A model generated the notes under the pieces. It saw only the letters and a list, made by a program, of their open reading frames with translations, was not told the DNA's origin and did no database searches. Source: Halieaceae bacterium (lineage in GTDB: Bacteria; Pseudomonadota; Gammaproteobacteria; Pseudomonadales; Halieaceae). From it: a stretch of DNA of 64,000 nt. Each line of letters opens with the position of its first letter. Position 1 is the first letter of the stretch. The stretch spans positions 19,828 to 83,827 of the forward strand of contig JAHEEV010000004.1 in assembly GCA_024640505.1 (NCBI GenBank), written 5' to 3'. The position numbers were made by a program, and so were the translations under genes. Shown one piece after another: positions 1-9,085 of this stretch.

Positions 1-510
1 CTCTACAAATTAATGGCCTGCAAGGACGAGTACGAGGTGGCGAGGCTCTACACCGAGGGGGAGTTCCAACGCCAACTGGAGAAGCAGTTTGAGGGAGATT
101 TCGAGCTGCGTTTCAATCTGGCCCCGCCCCTGTTCAGCAAGCGTGACCCGCAGACGGGACATCCGATCAAGCGGGAATTCGGCCCGTGGATGGCAAAGGC
201 TTTCACCCTGCTCGCCGGCCTGCGTTTTCTGCGCGGCACTGCACTGGATGTTTTCGGCTATACCGCTGAACGCAGGCGGGAACGCGCGGACGTCGCAGAG
301 TACCGCGAGCTGCTGCAACAGTTGATCGACCCTCTGGACGCTCACAATTACGCGATCGCTACCGAGCTGGCCAGCCTGCCGGCCAGGTTGCGCGGCTTCG
401 GCCACGTCAAGGACCGCAACCGCGAGCTGCTGGTGGAGCGGCGGGAAACGTTACTGTGCCAATTCCGGGGGGAAAGCCCGACCCCGGTGAAATTCGTGGA
501 GGCACGCTAG
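1..510 (+). CDS. Indolepyruvate:ferredoxin oxidoreductase, C-terminal fragment
   Basis: The reading frame is open from base 1, with four codons before the first Met at base 13, so this is the 3' end of a longer gene; 169 residues are visible. The text resembles the C-terminal region of the large fused indolepyruvate (2-oxoacid) ferredoxin oxidoreductases, notably the stretches KREFGPWM and LRGTALDVFGYTAERR. Family members oxidatively decarboxylate aryl pyruvates to acyl-CoA in aromatic amino-acid catabolism, passing electrons to ferredoxin. The TPP and Fe-S domains lie outside the window. The stop overlaps the stop of the convergent transporter gene by 4 bases. Confidence 0.8.
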   Translation, partial: LYKLMACKDEYEVARLYTEGEFQRQLEKQFEGDFELRFNLAPPLFSKRDPQTGHPIKREFGPWMAKAFTLLAGLRFLRGTALDVFGYTAERRRERADVAEYRELLQQLIDPLDAHNYAIATELASLPARLRGFGHVKDRNRELLVERRETLLCQFRGESPTPVKFVEAR

Positions 511-1292
511 GTACGGTAGGGTACGGTCTCGCCGCCGGGTACGGCGGTTTCATTGGGGGCAAGGTGCAGGTAGCGCCTCAGGTAGTGTACGGCCAGGTAG
601 AAGGGCCCGGTATCCAGCAGCGCCACGGTCGCCTTGAACAGGTAGTTGCTGCCGACCAGTACCAGTAAGGTCTGGAACGCCATATCGCCGCGGAGGAAAG
701 CGGCGCCGAAGGTCACTGAGATTACCATGACCGAATCCACCAGCTGGCTGCCCAGGGTGCTGAAGTTGTTGCGCACCCACAGGTACCTGCCTTTGGTGAC
801 CCGTTTCCAGAAGTGGAACAGCTGCACGTCACAGTACTGGGCGGCGATATAGGCCAGCATGGAGGCAAACACCGCACCGGACGTGGTGGCATAGATCAGC
901 TGGTACAATCCCACGCTCTGCTCCACCACCTGCCCGTTGGGCAGCGCTACCGGGGCCGCCAGTTGCAGAATCTGCCAGGGTGGCATGTTTTCGGCGGGTA
1001 CTGCGGGTATGCTGTTGCCGAGCAGCAGCACGAAAAGGATGAAAAAATTCAGTCCCAGTCCCACCGTCACCAGAAAATTGGCCCGCGCCTTGCCATAGAG
1101 CTCGCAGACCAGGTCGGTGCAGAGAAAGGTCAGGGGGTAGGGCAACACGCCCACAGCCAGTGCCATGGGTCCGAGCTGGACAAAACGAGTGATACCGATA
1201 ACGTTGAGTAGCGTCATCGCACACAGAAAAATGCCCGATAGAATCAGGAAGACGCGCTCCCGTCGCTCCCATATAACCAGGCTTACCGGCAC
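507..1292 (-). CDS. yhhQ: Queuosine precursor transporter (YhhQ/QPTR family)
   Basis: A 261-residue integral membrane protein with about six hydrophobic segments. It resembles the YhhQ/DUF165 family, which imports queuosine precursors such as preQ0 and preQ1 for tRNA modification. Family-like features are the LTFLCTDLVCELYGK stretch near residues 54-68 and the RNNFSTLGSQLVDS stretch in the second half. The start is a GTG with a GAGG-type ribosome site upstream. It follows the SDR gene on the same strand with a 3-bp gap, so the two are probably co-transcribed. A QueD-like gene lies about 1 kb away on the other strand, which weakly supports a queuosine connection. Confidence 0.85.
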   Translation of the reverse strand: MPVSLVIWERRERVFLILSGIFLCAMTLLNVIGITRFVQLGPMALAVGVLPYPLTFLCTDLVCELYGKARANFLVTVGLGLNFFILFVLLLGNSIPAVPAENMPPWQILQLAAPVALPNGQVVEQSVGLYQLIYATTSGAVFASMLAYIAAQYCDVQLFHFWKRVTKGRYLWVRNNFSTLGSQLVDSVMVISVTFGAAFLRGDMAFQTLLVLVGSNYLFKATVALLDTGPFYLAVHYLRRYLHLAPNETAVPGGETVPYRT

Positions 1293-1295
1293 ACT

Positions 1296-1997
1296 TCAGG
1301 CCTCTTTCTGGCCCAGGTTGGCGTGCAGCACCGCGCCGTTGATCACCGGGTTGTGGTGGGCCCAACGGATCAGTTCGCCGATCTCCTCCGGCTGGATCAG
1401 GCGGTCGTAACTGTTCATGCCTGCAATGATGCGTTCCACTTCGGGATCATCCCCGAGATGCGTGCGCAGCATCTCGGTGTCGGTAAAGCCCGGGCAGATC
1501 AGGGCTGTATGCACACCGGCACCCATGAGATCCTGGCAGGTGGCGCGCATCATGCCCAGTTGGGCATGCTTGCTGACGACATAGCTGAAAGAGCCGGGCA
1601 CGGCTTTCTCCGACAACGTGGAACCCACGTAGAGTACGCTGGAGGACCGGGGCAGCAACGACAGCAAGCGCCGGTTGAGGCTGTTGATCGCCACGACGTT
1701 GGTCTCCAGTACGCGCCGTAGACTGTCGCTGTCGCAGTCCTGCACGCTGTCCTTGAGCATCTGGCTGGCGTTGTGCACCAGCGCCACCGACGTGCAACCG
1801 GCGATATCCGGGGCCAGTGCGTCACAGGCAGCATCTATCGATTCAGGGGAAGAGAGGTCGCAGGGCAGGTTGTTCACCCCGGGCTCCGGGCATTCCCGTC
1901 GCGAGAGATTGAACACGCGAAAACCTTCAGCGACGAAAGCTCTGGCGGTTGCATGCCCGATGCCGACACTCGCACCGGTAATGATTGCTGTCTTCAT
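1296..1997 (-). CDS. Short-chain dehydrogenase/reductase
   Basis: A 233-residue classical SDR. The glycine-rich NAD(P) loop TGASVGIG is at residues 8-15, a variant of the NNAG motif (VHNAS) lies near residue 75, and the catalytic Tyr-Lys pair is in SYVVSKHA. A PGFTDTEM segment after the active site matches the usual PG-T cofactor region. The substrate cannot be read from sequence. It lies just upstream of the queuosine-precursor transporter on the minus strand, but nothing in it suggests a role in queuosine metabolism. Confidence 0.8.
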   Translation of the reverse strand: MKTAIITGASVGIGHATARAFVAEGFRVFNLSRRECPEPGVNNLPCDLSSPESIDAACDALAPDIAGCTSVALVHNASQMLKDSVQDCDSDSLRRVLETNVVAINSLNRRLLSLLPRSSSVLYVGSTLSEKAVPGSFSYVVSKHAQLGMMRATCQDLMGAGVHTALICPGFTDTEMLRTHLGDDPEVERIIAGMNSYDRLIQPEEIGELIRWAHHNPVINGAVLHANLGQKEA

Positions 1998-2225
1998 GGA
2001 TGATCCGTTTCACGGTGCCTGGCCAGCACCTTCGACGTTCAGGTTCAGGCATTTTGCCTGGGTCGTCAAGGCAAATGCGGTGACGACGACTGCTTACCCG
2101 CGGGACTGACCGCGAAAATCGGGGCGCCTATTGTGCGCGCCGGCATTGGCTTGCAATCCACCATCGGTTGCGCTCCGTATGTTGAGGCATGACAATGCGT
2201 GGAAAATGGCAGGAAGACAGTATTC

Positions 2226-2708
2226 ATGGAACGATTGACGACACTTTTTATCGACAAGGAGAGCCACAAGTTCTCGGCGGCCCACTATACGATCTTTTCG
2301 TCGAGTGAGCGGGAGCGTCTGCACGGCCATAACTACTCGGTATCAGTGCGCATCGTTGCGCCCATCGGTCCCAACGGTTTCTCTGCAGATTACAATGTCT
2401 ACAAGTCGCGCCTGAAAGCGCTCTGTGATGACCTGGACGAGTACCTGCTGCTGGCCGGCGACTCCCCTCACCAGAGCATCGACGAAGCTGGAGCCTACTA
2501 CCGGGTTGCTTTTGCCGGTGAGGAGATGATGTTCCTGCGAAGTGACACGCAAGTTCTGCCCATCAGCAACGCTACCGTGGAAGAATTCTCCCACTACCTG
2601 CTGCAGCGACTGCTGCAGGTTTCAGAAGGGGAGGATCTGCGTGAGATAGAACTCTGCGTCGCATCGGGACCGGGCCAGCGGGCCAGCGCGATCTGGCGCA
2701 TGGCCTGA
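2226..2708 (+). CDS. 6-pyruvoyl-tetrahydropterin synthase/QueD-like protein lacking the catalytic Cys
   Basis: A protein of about 160 residues with the T-fold PTPS/QueD layout: a first zinc-ligand His in HKFSAAHY, then LHGHNYSV supplying the paired His ligands. Canonical QueD enzymes carry a Cys four residues before the first His of HGH. Here that region reads SSSERERLHGH, with no Cys. A GTG at 2199 would add nine residues; I prefer the ATG at 2226 because AGGA lies 11 bases before it and family homology begins just after. Loss of the Cys suggests altered pterin chemistry or a PTPS-III-like variant. The zinc site looks intact. Confidence 0.75.
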   Translation: MERLTTLFIDKESHKFSAAHYTIFSSSERERLHGHNYSVSVRIVAPIGPNGFSADYNVYKSRLKALCDDLDEYLLLAGDSPHQSIDEAGAYYRVAFAGEEMMFLRSDTQVLPISNATVEEFSHYLLQRLLQVSEGEDLREIELCVASGPGQRASAIWRMA

Positions 2709-2749
2709 GGGCCCTTCTTTTACTTTCAAACGGGTCAGACGTGGACCAC

Positions 2750-4795
2750 TCAGGTTCGCGCGGAAGCGGCGATGCCGCTGTGGCGCAGCAGGGCCCCCGT
2801 ATCCGGTTCGCGACCGCGGAAGGCGACAAACAGGTCCATCGGCTCCTTTGAGCCACCGGCTTCAAGGATGTTTGCCCGGAACGCAGCCCCTGTCTCCCGA
2901 TTGAAAATGCCCTCTTCCTCGAACCGGGAGAAGGCGTCCGCTGACAGCACCTCGGCCCATTTGTAGCTGTAATATCCGGCCGCATAGCCACCCGCGAAGA
3001 TGTGGCTGAAGCTGTTCTGGAAGCGGCTGAACGCAGGGGGAAGAACGACGGCCACCTCACTTCGCACCCGGTCCAGCAGATCCTGCACCGAATCGAATGC
3101 CCCGGTGCCCCATTCCATATGCAGTCGGAAGTCGAACAGGGCCAGTTCCAGCTGTCTGGCCAGCATGATGGCGGCGTTGAAATTGCGCGCGGCGAGCAAT
3201 CGTTCCAGCAACGCCTCTGGCAGCGGTTCCCCGGTTTCATGGTGCCCCGAAATAAACGCCAATGCCTCCCGCTGCCAGCACCAGTTCTCCATGAACTGGC
3301 TGGGTAGCTCCACCGCGTCCCAGGCCACGCCGGAGATGCCGGATACGGCGGCCACCGTCTGGCGGGTCAGCATGTGGTGCAGGCCGTGGCCGAATTCATG
3401 GAACAGGGTAGTGAGTTCAGCGTGACTCAGGAGTGCGGGGGCGTCACCCACCGGCGGTGTAAAGTTGCACACCATGTAGGCAACGGGAATCTGCAGCTGT
3501 CCGCCGGACTGCCGGCGTGTGCGGCAGTCAGCCATCCAGGCTCCCCCTTTTTTGTGCTGTCGCGCGTAAAGATCCAGGTAGAAGCGGGCGATGACATCGC
3601 CATCCTGCAGCAGTTCGAACAGGCGGGCATCGGGGTGGTAGCTGTCGAACTCAGTGACCTCCCTGACCGTGACGCCATACAGGCGCTCCACGACCTGAAA
3701 AAGCCCCGGTAGTACCCGGCTGACCGGCAAGTAGGGCCGGATCTCCTCCTGGGAAATCTGGTACTGCTTCTGGCGCAGTTTCTCGCTGTAGTAAGTGACA
3801 TCCCAGGCCTGCAGTTCCTGCAACCCGTGTTCTTCCCTGGCGTAATCCGACAGGGCCTGCCACTCGGCCTCGGCCTGTAAGCGGGACTGCCGGCCCAGCT
3901 CCTGCAGGAATTCCATGACGCGTGCCGGGCTATCTGCCATTTTGGTGGCCAGGGATAACTCCGCATAGTTGTCGAACCCCAGCAGTTTTGCCAGCTCCAG
4001 GCGCAGGTCCAGGGTCTCGCAGATAATGTCCGTGTTGTCCCACCGGCCGGCGTGGGGGCCATAGCCGGAAGCTCGGGTACAGTTGGCCGTATACACTTCC
4101 TCTCTGAGAGCGCGATCGTCGCAATAGGTCTGGACCGGGTGGTAAGAGGGGAACTCCAGGGTGATCAGGTAGCCGTCCAGCCCCTGCTGCTTTGCCGCCT
4201 GGCGAGCGAGGGCGAGGTTGGTCTCCGGGAGGCCGGCCAGTTGCTCTGCCGTGACCTGCCTGGTCCAGGCATCGGTGGCATCCAGTACATTTTCCCCGAA
4301 TTGACTGCCCAGTTCCGACAGCCGCTTCTGCAGTTCGCCGTAGCGTCGCCGCGCAGCCGCCGGGAGTGATACGCCCGCCAGCCGGAAATCGCGCAGGGCG
4401 TTCTCGATCGCTTTGCGTCGGGCGGTATCCAGGGCGTGAAAGGACTCGCTGCCTGCAATCTGCCGGTACGCCTCGTAGAGCCCCGTGTGTTGCCCCTTCC
4501 AGGTGCTGTACTCGGAGAGTAAGGGCAGGGATCCGTGGTACGCCTCGCGCAGCGGCGCACTGTCCAGCACGGAGTGCAGGTGGGAAACGGGGGACCAGGC
4601 CCGGGCCAGCTGATCCTCCAGGTCCTCGAGCGGCTGCAGCAGGTTGTCCCAGTCATAGCTGTCGTGGGCGGCCAGCAGTGCGTCGACGGCGCGCTGGTTG
4701 CGTTCGATGAGCTCCCGGATGGCGGGCACCACGTCGGCGGGAGAGATGCGAGAGAAGGGTGGCAGGTCGTGCTGCTCGAGCAGTGGATTGGGCAT
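2750..4795 (-). CDS. prlC: Oligopeptidase A (M3 family)
   Basis: A 681-residue zinc metallopeptidase of family M3, the same size as E. coli oligopeptidase A (PrlC/OpdA). The zinc motif HEFGH is at about residue 465, followed by GLHHMLTR. The frame extends to 4852, but the enzyme start NPLLEQHDLPPFS closely parallels the E. coli N-terminus, so the ATG at 4795 is chosen. The role is cytoplasmic degradation of short peptides, including cleaved signal peptides. It is convergent with the QueD-like gene and is followed upstream by thpR and a helicase gene on the same strand. Confidence 0.93.
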   Translation of the reverse strand: MPNPLLEQHDLPPFSRISPADVVPAIRELIERNQRAVDALLAAHDSYDWDNLLQPLEDLEDQLARAWSPVSHLHSVLDSAPLREAYHGSLPLLSEYSTWKGQHTGLYEAYRQIAGSESFHALDTARRKAIENALRDFRLAGVSLPAAARRRYGELQKRLSELGSQFGENVLDATDAWTRQVTAEQLAGLPETNLALARQAAKQQGLDGYLITLEFPSYHPVQTYCDDRALREEVYTANCTRASGYGPHAGRWDNTDIICETLDLRLELAKLLGFDNYAELSLATKMADSPARVMEFLQELGRQSRLQAEAEWQALSDYAREEHGLQELQAWDVTYYSEKLRQKQYQISQEEIRPYLPVSRVLPGLFQVVERLYGVTVREVTEFDSYHPDARLFELLQDGDVIARFYLDLYARQHKKGGAWMADCRTRRQSGGQLQIPVAYMVCNFTPPVGDAPALLSHAELTTLFHEFGHGLHHMLTRQTVAAVSGISGVAWDAVELPSQFMENWCWQREALAFISGHHETGEPLPEALLERLLAARNFNAAIMLARQLELALFDFRLHMEWGTGAFDSVQDLLDRVRSEVAVVLPPAFSRFQNSFSHIFAGGYAAGYYSYKWAEVLSADAFSRFEEEGIFNRETGAAFRANILEAGGSKEPMDLFVAFRGREPDTGALLRHSGIAASART

Positions 4796-4826
4796 GTCAA
4801 TGTGTCTTGTGGATAGGATGATCGAT

Positions 4827-5369
4827 CTATAGTAACCCGGACTGGCCGGCAATTTCCCACTCCGTTATTGGGTGATAGCTGACACCGGTTCGGCCCTGGC
4901 GTGATTCGAACAGCGTGAAATGGTCGTAACAGAAGTGAAAGTCCGGCGGGGAGGCGGGCGGGGCGGGTGCACGGTCGCAGCCGCGAAACAGCGTAATATG
5001 TGGCTGGAAGGTTTTTCGGTCGCGCTTGCCACCTACCCGATGGGAGAGGATCCCCAGTTTGCCCGCCAGGTGCGAAAGTTCCGGCGGGCAGAGTGTCGGC
5101 CCGAGCCAGTATATGCCAGGTTTGTGCCAGTAGCCGGTACGGTCCAGTGTGAGCGCCGCTCCGCGCGGCTGCGAGCGTTGCAGCCACGAATCGACAGACA
5201 GACAGAGCTGCTCGATGTCCCGCTCGCCCAGCTCGCCGATGAATGCGAGCGTGATGTGGAAGTTGGCCGGGGGTACGGGGCGGCCCACCGCGTTAAACTG
5301 CCGGTCGCGCCAGTCCGCTATGGCGAGAAGGGTCTGTTGGTCAGGTTCCAGGCCGAAGAAAGCGCGCAT
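4827..5369 (-). CDS. thpR: RNA 2',3'-cyclic phosphodiesterase (LigT/ThpR, 2H family)
   Basis: A 180-residue 2H phosphoesterase with two His-x-Thr motifs: FHITLAF near residue 38 and PHITLFRG near residue 125. Family members hydrolyse 2',3'-cyclic phosphate ends of RNA and have in vitro tRNA ligase activity. The length is normal. The gene sits 5 bp downstream of the DEAD-box helicase stop on the same strand, so the pair may form a small RNA-processing operon; that functional link is inferred from position only. Confidence 0.9.
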   Translation of the reverse strand: MRAFFGLEPDQQTLLAIADWRDRQFNAVGRPVPPANFHITLAFIGELGERDIEQLCLSVDSWLQRSQPRGAALTLDRTGYWHKPGIYWLGPTLCPPELSHLAGKLGILSHRVGGKRDRKTFQPHITLFRGCDRAPAPPASPPDFHFCYDHFTLFESRQGRTGVSYHPITEWEIAGQSGLL

Positions 5370-5374
5370 CGAGG

Positions 5375-6766
5375 CTACTCTTTCTTTTTCATGAGAGGCG
5401 CAAACCCATCATTGTCCCCGCCGGTGTCGCTGCGGGGCTTGCCACGGCTCTTCTGGTTGCGTTGACGGGTTTTCTGCTTGGGCGGCGCGGACTTGCTGCG
5501 TTTTTTCTTGCGGCCCTCGGCCTTGCCGGATGACTTCGTTTTCTTCGGTCCGCTGTAGCGCGCCTTAAGTCCCGGCAGGCTGCGGCGCTCGAACGCCAGC
5601 TTCAGATAGCGCTGGATGCTGATCATAAGGTTCCACTCGGGAGGGCCGACCAACGATATGGCCAGTCCACTGGCGCCTGCGCGACCCGTGCGCCCCGTGC
5701 GATGGAGGTAGTCATCCCCACTGTGCGGCATGTCGTAGTTGATCACCAGGTCGATGTCGCTGACGTCCAGGCCACGAGCGGCGACATCGCTGGCACACAG
5801 AATATCGATTTTCCCATCGCTGAACTGCACCATCACCTGTTTGCGCTGCTCGGTCGTCAACTCGCCATGGAGGCATCCACAGCGTAGCCCGGCATGCCTG
5901 AGTGCACCCGAGAGTCGCTCCGCGGTCCTGCGCTTGTTGGCAAATACCAGCGCGCGCCTGAAGCCCCCGCTCTCCAGCAGGGCCTGTAGCAGCCTGTCCT
6001 TGTGGTCAGGGCCGTCGGCGAGTATCAACTGGTGAAAGATGCTGCTGTGAGGTTGTCTCACGGCCCCTACCGTGACCGTCTCGTGCTCGTCCATCAATTC
6101 GCGAACGACACCGCCCAGGCCGCGGTGCCTGAGAGTGGCAGAAAGCATGAGCAGCTGCCGGTCGGGGGCGCAGTAGCCGTTTATTTTCAGGACATCCTCG
6201 CGAAAGCCCATATCCAGCATGCGGTCCGCTTCATCCAGCACGAGGGTCTGCAAGGCGCTGAGGTCGGCGCTGCCCCGTTCGCAGTGCTCCAGCAGTCGAC
6301 CGGGAGTGGCAATGATGATCTCGGGGTTCTTGCGAAACAGGGATTGCTGGTACTTGAAATCAGCCCCGCCGGTGATCGCCTGGGCCTGCAGCGCGGATTT
6401 TCGCAGCAGTGCCCGGCTCTGCTTCAGTACCTGCCTGGCCAGTTCCCGGGTCGGCACCAGAATCAGGGCCAGGGTCCCGGCCTGCGCCCCTGCCTGCCCG
6501 GTCAGAATTTTCTGCGCCAGCGGGACCAGATAGGCGAGCGTCTTGCCGCTGCCGGTTTCGGCACTGATGACGACGTCAGAGCCAGCCAGCGCCAGTGGCA
6601 TTGCCTGTTCCTGCACGGCCGTGGGTTCGCTGAAGCCCAGCTCATCCATGCCCAGTTGCAGACGGCGGTCCAGTTGCAGTGCTTCCAGCAAGGCGCTTTC
6701 CCCCGATAAGCCAGGCCAGGCCTGACGGAGCCTGCATGTTACCCGAAGGCCAGGCAGCATAGCCAC
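5375..6766 (-). CDS. DEAD-box ATP-dependent RNA helicase
   Basis: A protein of up to 463 residues with the full helicase motif set: a Q-motif region (ELGFSEPTAVQEQA), motif I AETGSGKT, motif II DEAD, motif III SAT, then RGLDVSDIDLVINYD and HRTGRTGRAG. A very basic tail of about 70 residues, rich in Lys, Arg, Gly and Ser, follows the core and probably binds RNA. The start is uncertain: GTG at 6766 or ATG at 6760, while homology begins only around residue 25. It is likely a ribosome-assembly or mRNA-decay helicase of the SrmB/RhlE type; I cannot assign the exact orthologue. Confidence 0.88.
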   Translation of the reverse strand: MAMLPGLRVTCRLRQAWPGLSGESALLEALQLDRRLQLGMDELGFSEPTAVQEQAMPLALAGSDVVISAETGSGKTLAYLVPLAQKILTGQAGAQAGTLALILVPTRELARQVLKQSRALLRKSALQAQAITGGADFKYQQSLFRKNPEIIIATPGRLLEHCERGSADLSALQTLVLDEADRMLDMGFREDVLKINGYCAPDRQLLMLSATLRHRGLGGVVRELMDEHETVTVGAVRQPHSSIFHQLILADGPDHKDRLLQALLESGGFRRALVFANKRRTAERLSGALRHAGLRCGCLHGELTTEQRKQVMVQFSDGKIDILCASDVAARGLDVSDIDLVINYDMPHSGDDYLHRTGRTGRAGASGLAISLVGPPEWNLMISIQRYLKLAFERRSLPGLKARYSGPKKTKSSGKAEGRKKKRSKSAPPKQKTRQRNQKSRGKPRSDTGGDNDGFAPLMKKKE

Positions 6767-6856
6767 CGGCCTTGCACCCGGCAGCCGAGAGCAGGGGCAA
6801 TATCATCCGTTGTATGATGTAGCCTGTTTACTGCTGCACTGCCGAACGCAACGCTT

Positions 6857-8998
6857 ATGGGGTTATCCGCAAAAATTTTCCTCGGCCTGATCGCCGGTAT
6901 TGTCACCGGGCTGTTTTTCGGTGAAATGGTAGCCGGGCTCAGGGTGTTCGGCGATATCTTTATCAAGCTGCTGCAGATCACGGTCCTGCCCTACATTATA
7001 GTGTCCCTGATCGCCGGCTTCGGCCGTCTGCAGATGGAACAGGCCCGTCGCCTGGCCGTGCGGGGGACCCTGGTGCTCCTGGTGATATGGGGGCTGGCGC
7101 TGGCCCTGATTTTCCTGGCTGCCCTGGCTTTCCCGGAGATGGACACCGCTTCCTTTTTCAGCAGCTCCTCCGAACACTCGACGGAACAGCCTGACCTGTT
7201 CGAGCTCTACCTGCCGGCCAACATTTTCTATTCACTGTCGCACAATCTCGTACCGGCGGTGGTGTTGTTCAGCATACTGGTCGGGGTGGCGCTGATTTCG
7301 GTGGAGGACAAAAGCGGCGTGCTGCCGGTCTTCGACAGCCTGGCGACAGCCATGAGCCGGATCAACGCCGCCATCGTACAGCTCACCCCCTACGGTATCT
7401 TCGCTATCGCCGCGGCGGCTGCCGGCACCATGACCATCGAGGAGATCGGCAGAGTTCAGGTCTACCTGGTCACTTATATCAGTCTGGCCCTGCTGACCAC
7501 CTTCTGGATCTTCCCGGGTCTGGTAGCTGCGGTCAGTGGCATCTCCTACCGGGAGGTATTGCGTACCTTCCGCGACGCGCTGGTGACCGCTTTCGCTACC
7601 GGCAACCAGTTTGTGGTGCTCCCGCAGATCGCGGAGAATTGCAAGGAATTGCTGCGGCGACACCGCGTCGAGAGCGGCGAGGTCGAGTCGGCGGTAGACA
7701 TCATCGTGCCGGTTTCCTTCAACTTTCCGTCACTGGGCAAGTTACTGGTACTGCTCTTCGTGCTCTTTGCTGCCTGGTTCACCGATACCGGGCTGAGTGG
7801 GCCGGAGCGTCTCTCCCTTGCGTTTAACGGTCTCTTCAGCCTCTTTGGCAGCATCAACGTGGCGGTGCCCTACCTGCTCGATTCCCTGCGGATTCCTACC
7901 GACATGTTCCAGCTGTTCCTGGTTACCGGCATCGTGGTGGGTCGTTTCGGTGCCATGCTCGCCGCACTGCATATCATCGTGCTCAGCGTCATCGGCACCC
8001 TGGCTCTCGCCGGCGCGCTGCAGCTGCGCAGTGCTGCGATTATTCGCTATCTCGCGATCAGTGCGGTATCCATGCTGTTACTGGTGCTGGGTCTGCGCTC
8101 TTATTTTCACCATTTCGTACCGGACCCCCCGGCGCGCGATGAAGTGCTGTCCGGTATACAGCTGATGCAGCAGCGGGTGCCGGCGCGCGTGTCGGACGTG
8201 CTGCCGGAGGCCCTGCCTGCCAAGCTGGCGGGCGCCAGGCTGGATCATATTCTAGAGACCGGAGTGCTGCAGGTCGGCTACCGTCCCGCGAATCTGCCCT
8301 GCAGCTTCCTGACCGACGGCGGTGACCTGGTGGGATTCGACGTGGAGATGGCGCACATTCTGGCGGAAGATTTTCGGGTGGAGCTGGAATTCGTGCCCTT
8401 CAAGTTCGATACCCTCGGGGCCATGCTGGATTCCGGGCAGATCGATATCGCGATGTCCTGCATCGCCAGCCTGCCCGATCGCTATGCCCAGGCGTCTTTT
8501 TCCCGCCCCTACCTCGATCTGCGGCTGGCCCTTATCGTCCGCGATCATGAACGGCAACTGTTCGCCGATCCGGACGCGCTGCTCGCGCGCAAGGACCTGA
8601 CCATCGCGCTGGTGAGCAGCCATTACTTCGCATCCAGGCTGCGGCGGCTGCTGCCGGAGGCGCGCATTGTCGAACTCGGTGGGGCCGAGGAATTCTTCAC
8701 CGGTGCCGGGCAGGAGGCTGACGCCCTGCTGCTCTCCGCCGAGGAGGGGGCGGCTTACACGTATCGCTATCCTCGCTATGTCGTGGTCCACAGTCGCAGT
8801 AATGTCCGCCTGCCCGCGGCCTATGCCGTGCCCAAGGGAGATATAGAAACCATGCAAGTGATCAGCAACTGGATCGACCTCAAGCGCAATGACGGCACGA
8901 TCGACGCGCTTTACGATTACTGGATGCTGGGCGGCGCATCGCGCCCGCGGGAGCCGCGCTGGTCGATCATCCGCAATGTGCTGGGCTGGGTTGACTGA
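6857..8998 (+). CDS. SDF-family symporter fused to a C-terminal solute-binding domain
   Basis: A 713-residue two-part protein. Residues 1 to about 415 are a multi-pass membrane domain resembling the dicarboxylate/amino-acid:cation symporter (SDF) family. Residues about 462-695 resemble a periplasmic amino-acid binding protein (SBP_bac_3), starting at LDHILETGVLQVGYRP. The SDF core is divergent. The serine-rich hairpin motif reads FATGNQFVVLP, the NMDGT motif is replaced by FNFPSL, and the late TM8 region lacks the usual Asp-Arg-x-Arg-Thr. So the canonical sodium and aspartate contacts are missing. It may be a transporter with a tethered binding protein or a sensor-like derivative. It is divergent from the helicase gene, with a 90-bp gap. 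Confidence 0.8.
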   Translation: MGLSAKIFLGLIAGIVTGLFFGEMVAGLRVFGDIFIKLLQITVLPYIIVSLIAGFGRLQMEQARRLAVRGTLVLLVIWGLALALIFLAALAFPEMDTASFFSSSSEHSTEQPDLFELYLPANIFYSLSHNLVPAVVLFSILVGVALISVEDKSGVLPVFDSLATAMSRINAAIVQLTPYGIFAIAAAAAGTMTIEEIGRVQVYLVTYISLALLTTFWIFPGLVAAVSGISYREVLRTFRDALVTAFATGNQFVVLPQIAENCKELLRRHRVESGEVESAVDIIVPVSFNFPSLGKLLVLLFVLFAAWFTDTGLSGPERLSLAFNGLFSLFGSINVAVPYLLDSLRIPTDMFQLFLVTGIVVGRFGAMLAALHIIVLSVIGTLALAGALQLRSAAIIRYLAISAVSMLLLVLGLRSYFHHFVPDPPARDEVLSGIQLMQQRVPARVSDVLPEALPAKLAGARLDHILETGVLQVGYRPANLPCSFLTDGGDLVGFDVEMAHILAEDFRVELEFVPFKFDTLGAMLDSGQIDIAMSCIASLPDRYAQASFSRPYLDLRLALIVRDHERQLFADPDALLARKDLTIALVSSHYFASRLRRLLPEARIVELGGAEEFFTGAGQEADALLLSAEEGAAYTYRYPRYVVVHSRSNVRLPAAYAVPKGDIETMQVISNWIDLKRNDGTIDALYDYWMLGGASRPREPRWSIIRNVLGWVD

Positions 8999-9085
8999 AA
9001 CCGCTGGTCGATGGCGGTGATAAATTGTCGTATTGCCGCTAGAATCATAGGTCACGAACAACAGTAAAACACCGGATGCTATCCC

